Origin: Chamaesiphon sp.
GTDB lineage: Bacteria; Cyanobacteriota; Cyanobacteriia; Cyanobacteriales; Chamaesiphonaceae
Reading direction: 5' to 3'
Length of the DNA stretch: 7,051 nt
NCBI GenBank assembly: GCA_026786125.1
Contig: JAJAYU010000391.1
Coordinates: 1-7,051 of the forward strand
Below are positions 5,580-7,051 of the stretch, in pieces. The translations under genes were made by a program, and so were the position numbers. Within the stretch, counting starts at the first letter, position 1; every line of letters starts with the position of its first letter. The notes below the pieces were generated by a model. That model worked only from the letters and a program-made list of their open reading frames with translations. It searched no databases and was not told the DNA's origin.

Positions 5580-6428
5580 TTAAAATCCGTAGGAAAGTCC
5601 AACCGATATTACCGGATAAACATTAAATCCCTTGAGATCGCTTTCAGTTTGGCGGACTTGATTATCGAGCTGGTTACGGGTGATCGGATTGTTGTTGAAA
5701 GTTGGATTACTCGCATTGAGAGAGACTTTTGGCGAACCTGTAAACATCACACCCAGATCAGCATTAAAGCCGAAACCATCACTAGTGGACTTGCCAATAC
5801 CAATACCGACATAGGGTGCGATCGAGTTAGCATACTTATACTCACCAGTTAGACTGCCGACAGCACTAGCTGGATATTGGGTATTATTGATCGTATAGCT
5901 ACCATTACTAGGTTTACCGGTGACAGAGAATGTATTATTTTGAGCGACTAAGCCACCTGTAACCCTAAAACCACTACTGCTAAAGGGATAGTAGTCGCCA
6001 AGTAGTTGGACGCTGCTTAAGTTGAGCTGGGAATCATAACTAATCCCACTATCAGTGCGATTAAGGTCGAGCTTACCGAAATTAAAGCCTAATCTACCAT
6101 TTACTTGGGGTGTCAAGGATTTGGCTACATTCACGCCGATACCGAGTGTCCCAATTCCGGTGCTGACACCCAAGCCCAATGGTTGCTTTTGATTAGTTGG
6201 AGCTGGCGTGCTAGCAACTGGTTGGCTAGATGGTTTGAGCGGGATGTCTTGGGCGATAATTGGTTGTAATCCAATATCTAAGCCTGGTTTTGAGGATACG
6301 ATCGATCGAATATTCGGATTGAGATTGATCGTGGGGTTTACTTCTTTTGCCAACACTGGAACTGTGGTAGCTAGGATCGCGATTCCGAGCGAGATCGATC
6401 TAAAAAGGTAGCAAGTGAAATGAGACAT
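5580..6428 (-). CDS. Outer-membrane beta-barrel protein
   Basis: The chosen start is ATG at 6428, giving 282 residues. It follows a perfect GGAGGT with a 7-nt gap; a GTG at 6443, which overlaps that Shine-Dalgarno, is unlikely. Residues 1-27 form a signal peptide with the cleavage motif VLA-KE. A Pro/Ser/Gln-rich linker (about 62-83) precedes the barrel (84-282). The barrel shows alternating short strands such as LGLGVSTGIGTLGIGVNV, VNGRLGFNFG, SVQLLGDYYPF, FRVTGGLV, APYVGIGIG and FNADLGVMFTGSP, and ends in YPVISVGLSYGF. The terminal Phe is the usual signal for barrel assembly. The pattern DYYPF...GFRVTGGL, APYVGIGIG and DLGVMF.GSP.VSL recalls a proteobacterial family of small outer-membrane proteins of unknown function. 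It probably has 8-10 strands. Channel, adhesion and structural roles remain open. The gene appears to have its own promoter and lies downstream of the Get3d-like gene. Confidence 0.88.
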   Translation of the reverse strand: MSHFTCYLFRSISLGIAILATTVPVLAKEVNPTINLNPNIRSIVSSKPGLDIGLQPIIAQDIPLKPSSQPVASTPAPTNQKQPLGLGVSTGIGTLGIGVNVAKSLTPQVNGRLGFNFGKLDLNRTDSGISYDSQLNLSSVQLLGDYYPFSSSGFRVTGGLVAQNNTFSVTGKPSNGSYTINNTQYPASAVGSLTGEYKYANSIAPYVGIGIGKSTSDGFGFNADLGVMFTGSPKVSLNASNPTFNNNPITRNQLDNQVRQTESDLKGFNVYPVISVGLSYGF

Positions 6429-6435
6429 TTGAATT

Positions 6436-6441
6436 ACCTCC
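6436..6441 (-). promoter_or_regulatory. Strong Shine-Dalgarno GGAGGT that fixes the start
   Basis: GGAGGT on the minus strand stands 7 nt before the ATG at 6428. It overlaps the competing GTG start at 6443, so it favours the shorter protein. Confidence 0.85.
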
Positions 6442-6460
6442 ACACTAAATTTATTTGAAT

Positions 6461-6466
6461 ATTATA
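6461..6466 (-). promoter_or_regulatory. Putative -10 box of the outer-membrane protein gene
   Basis: TATAAT on the minus strand, in an AT-rich region, would give a leader of about 26 nt that includes the GGAGGT site. No good -35 box is seen at 16-18 nt, so a group 2 sigma factor or an activator may be involved. Confidence 0.4.
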
Positions 6467-6541
6467 TTTGCAACAAAATTATCGCTACTAATATACTACC
6501 AAATTTTTAGTTACGATCTCCCCTAATTACCTCAAAAATTA

Positions 6542-7051
6542 TCAAGTAAACTTAATCTTGAGATAATCCTCATCCATCTTCGCACCAGTAGGCTGGAGCG
6601 CGGCTAGAGCTTGCGGTAGCACCATATTCCGGCGGTGATTGCCGATCCGAATATTCAATTCATCACCAGTTTTATTGAGTTGAATTTGATCCTTGGCAAT
6701 TCCTGGCAGATATAATTCCAGACTGTACTGGCTATTGCCTTCTTGGACAATTCTCGTTGTCGTTTCCTTATAGTAAACTTGGCTAGGATCTTCCTCACTA
6801 TAGAGAGTATCTTTCAATCGATCCAATGCTTCTAGTCCACACAACTCTTCCGTATACAACGGTACTTCCTTCACCGGAAGCGGATGAAAATCTTCGTGAA
6901 TTTCTAAACGATATTTCTCTTGATTTTCCTTCCATTTTTTGAAAAATGGATCCGTCACAGTTTCAGGAATAATCCGATTGGCGATCACCAGATCTGTCGA
7001 TACATTATACAAACTCAAATAGGCATGAGCGCGGAGTGATTCCTTGATCAC
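6542..7051 (-). CDS. Get3d-like / ArsA-family ATPase, C-terminal part
   Basis: Only the last 169 codons are in the window; the frame is open at the right edge, and the GTG there is an internal Val codon, not a start. The full protein is expected to be about 360 residues. The visible part has the end of the P-loop ATPase domain: [10 protein letters not shown] (21-30) matches the region where Get3/ArsA proteins contact adenine through Asn, and a helical stretch [16 protein letters not shown] (36-51) follows. Next comes [19 protein letters not shown] (58-76), near the domain's end. Residues about 99-169 form a small beta-rich alpha-crystallin (HSP20-like) domain: [39 protein letters not shown] and YLKIKF. 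The tail on a Get3 ATPase is the hallmark of Get3d, a form found in photosynthetic bacteria and plastids. A role in handling membrane or hydrophobic clients is inferred from the family. The P-loop lies outside the window. Confidence 0.9.
   Translation of the reverse strand: MIKESLRAHAYLSLYNVSTDLVIANRIIPETVTDPFFKKWKENQEKYRLEIHEDFHPLPVKEVPLYTEELCGLEALDRLKDTLYSEEDPSQVYYKETTTRIVQEGNSQYSLELYLPGIAKDQIQLNKTGDELNIRIGNHRRNMVLPQALAALQPTGAKMDEDYLKIKFT

Noticed and set aside
6502..6540. AATTTTT and AAAAATT arms as a terminator of the Get3d-like gene
   Set aside because: The stem is only 7 bp of A-T pairs with a 25-nt loop and no T-run after it on the minus strand.

Overview
The window looks like a chromosomal piece of a cyanobacterium. 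Three things support this. CGATCG occurs at about 13 positions in 7 kb, and two of these are full HIP1 octamers (GCGATCGC). The intergenic DNA carries palindromic and tandem small repeats of the kind common in filamentous and other repeat-rich cyanobacteria. Several proteins belong to families I know mainly from cyanobacteria and plastids: a NAP14/ABCI11-like ATPase and a Get3d-like ATPase with an alpha-crystallin tail. No phage, transposase, CRISPR or restriction gene is visible. Genus cannot be fixed from this window.

Layout from left to right. At the left edge is the 5' part of a minus-strand gene (1-184) of unknown function. Upstream of it lies a minus-strand ABC ATPase (251-901), whose ribosome binding site sits in an interspersed repeat (911-949). 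Diverging from it is a secreted TPR protein (1117-2151, plus). Between this gene and the next, which converges on it, lie a heptamer tandem array (2148-2187) and a mosaic palindromic repeat with a 17-bp perfect stem (2242-2287). Next comes a compact minus-strand operon of three genes, transcribed 5126 to 2340. It encodes a conserved soluble hypothetical protein, an 8-segment membrane protein that resembles a free-standing sensory input domain, and a helix-turn-helix protein with a long acidic linker and a conserved C-terminal domain. A consensus-like promoter precedes this operon.

A tRNA-Arg(UCU) gene (5325-5398, plus) diverges from the operon. It is followed by three small repeats, including two copies of one palindromic element, the second of which is split by a nested 26-nt hairpin module. 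The last part holds a minus-strand outer-membrane beta-barrel protein (5580-6428, start corrected to an ATG with a perfect Shine-Dalgarno). At the right edge is the C-terminal half of a Get3d/ArsA-type ATPase (6542-7051).

Most of the genes are ordinary cyanobacterial housekeeping or conserved hypothetical genes. The most suggestive system is the tightly spaced pair of membrane sensor-like protein and HTH protein (2 nt between stop and start), which could be an undescribed one-to-one membrane-signal to DNA-binding module; this is inference. The other unusual content is the repeat biology: a repeat supplying a gene's Shine-Dalgarno, a tandem array that begins inside a stop codon, and one repeat nested in another.
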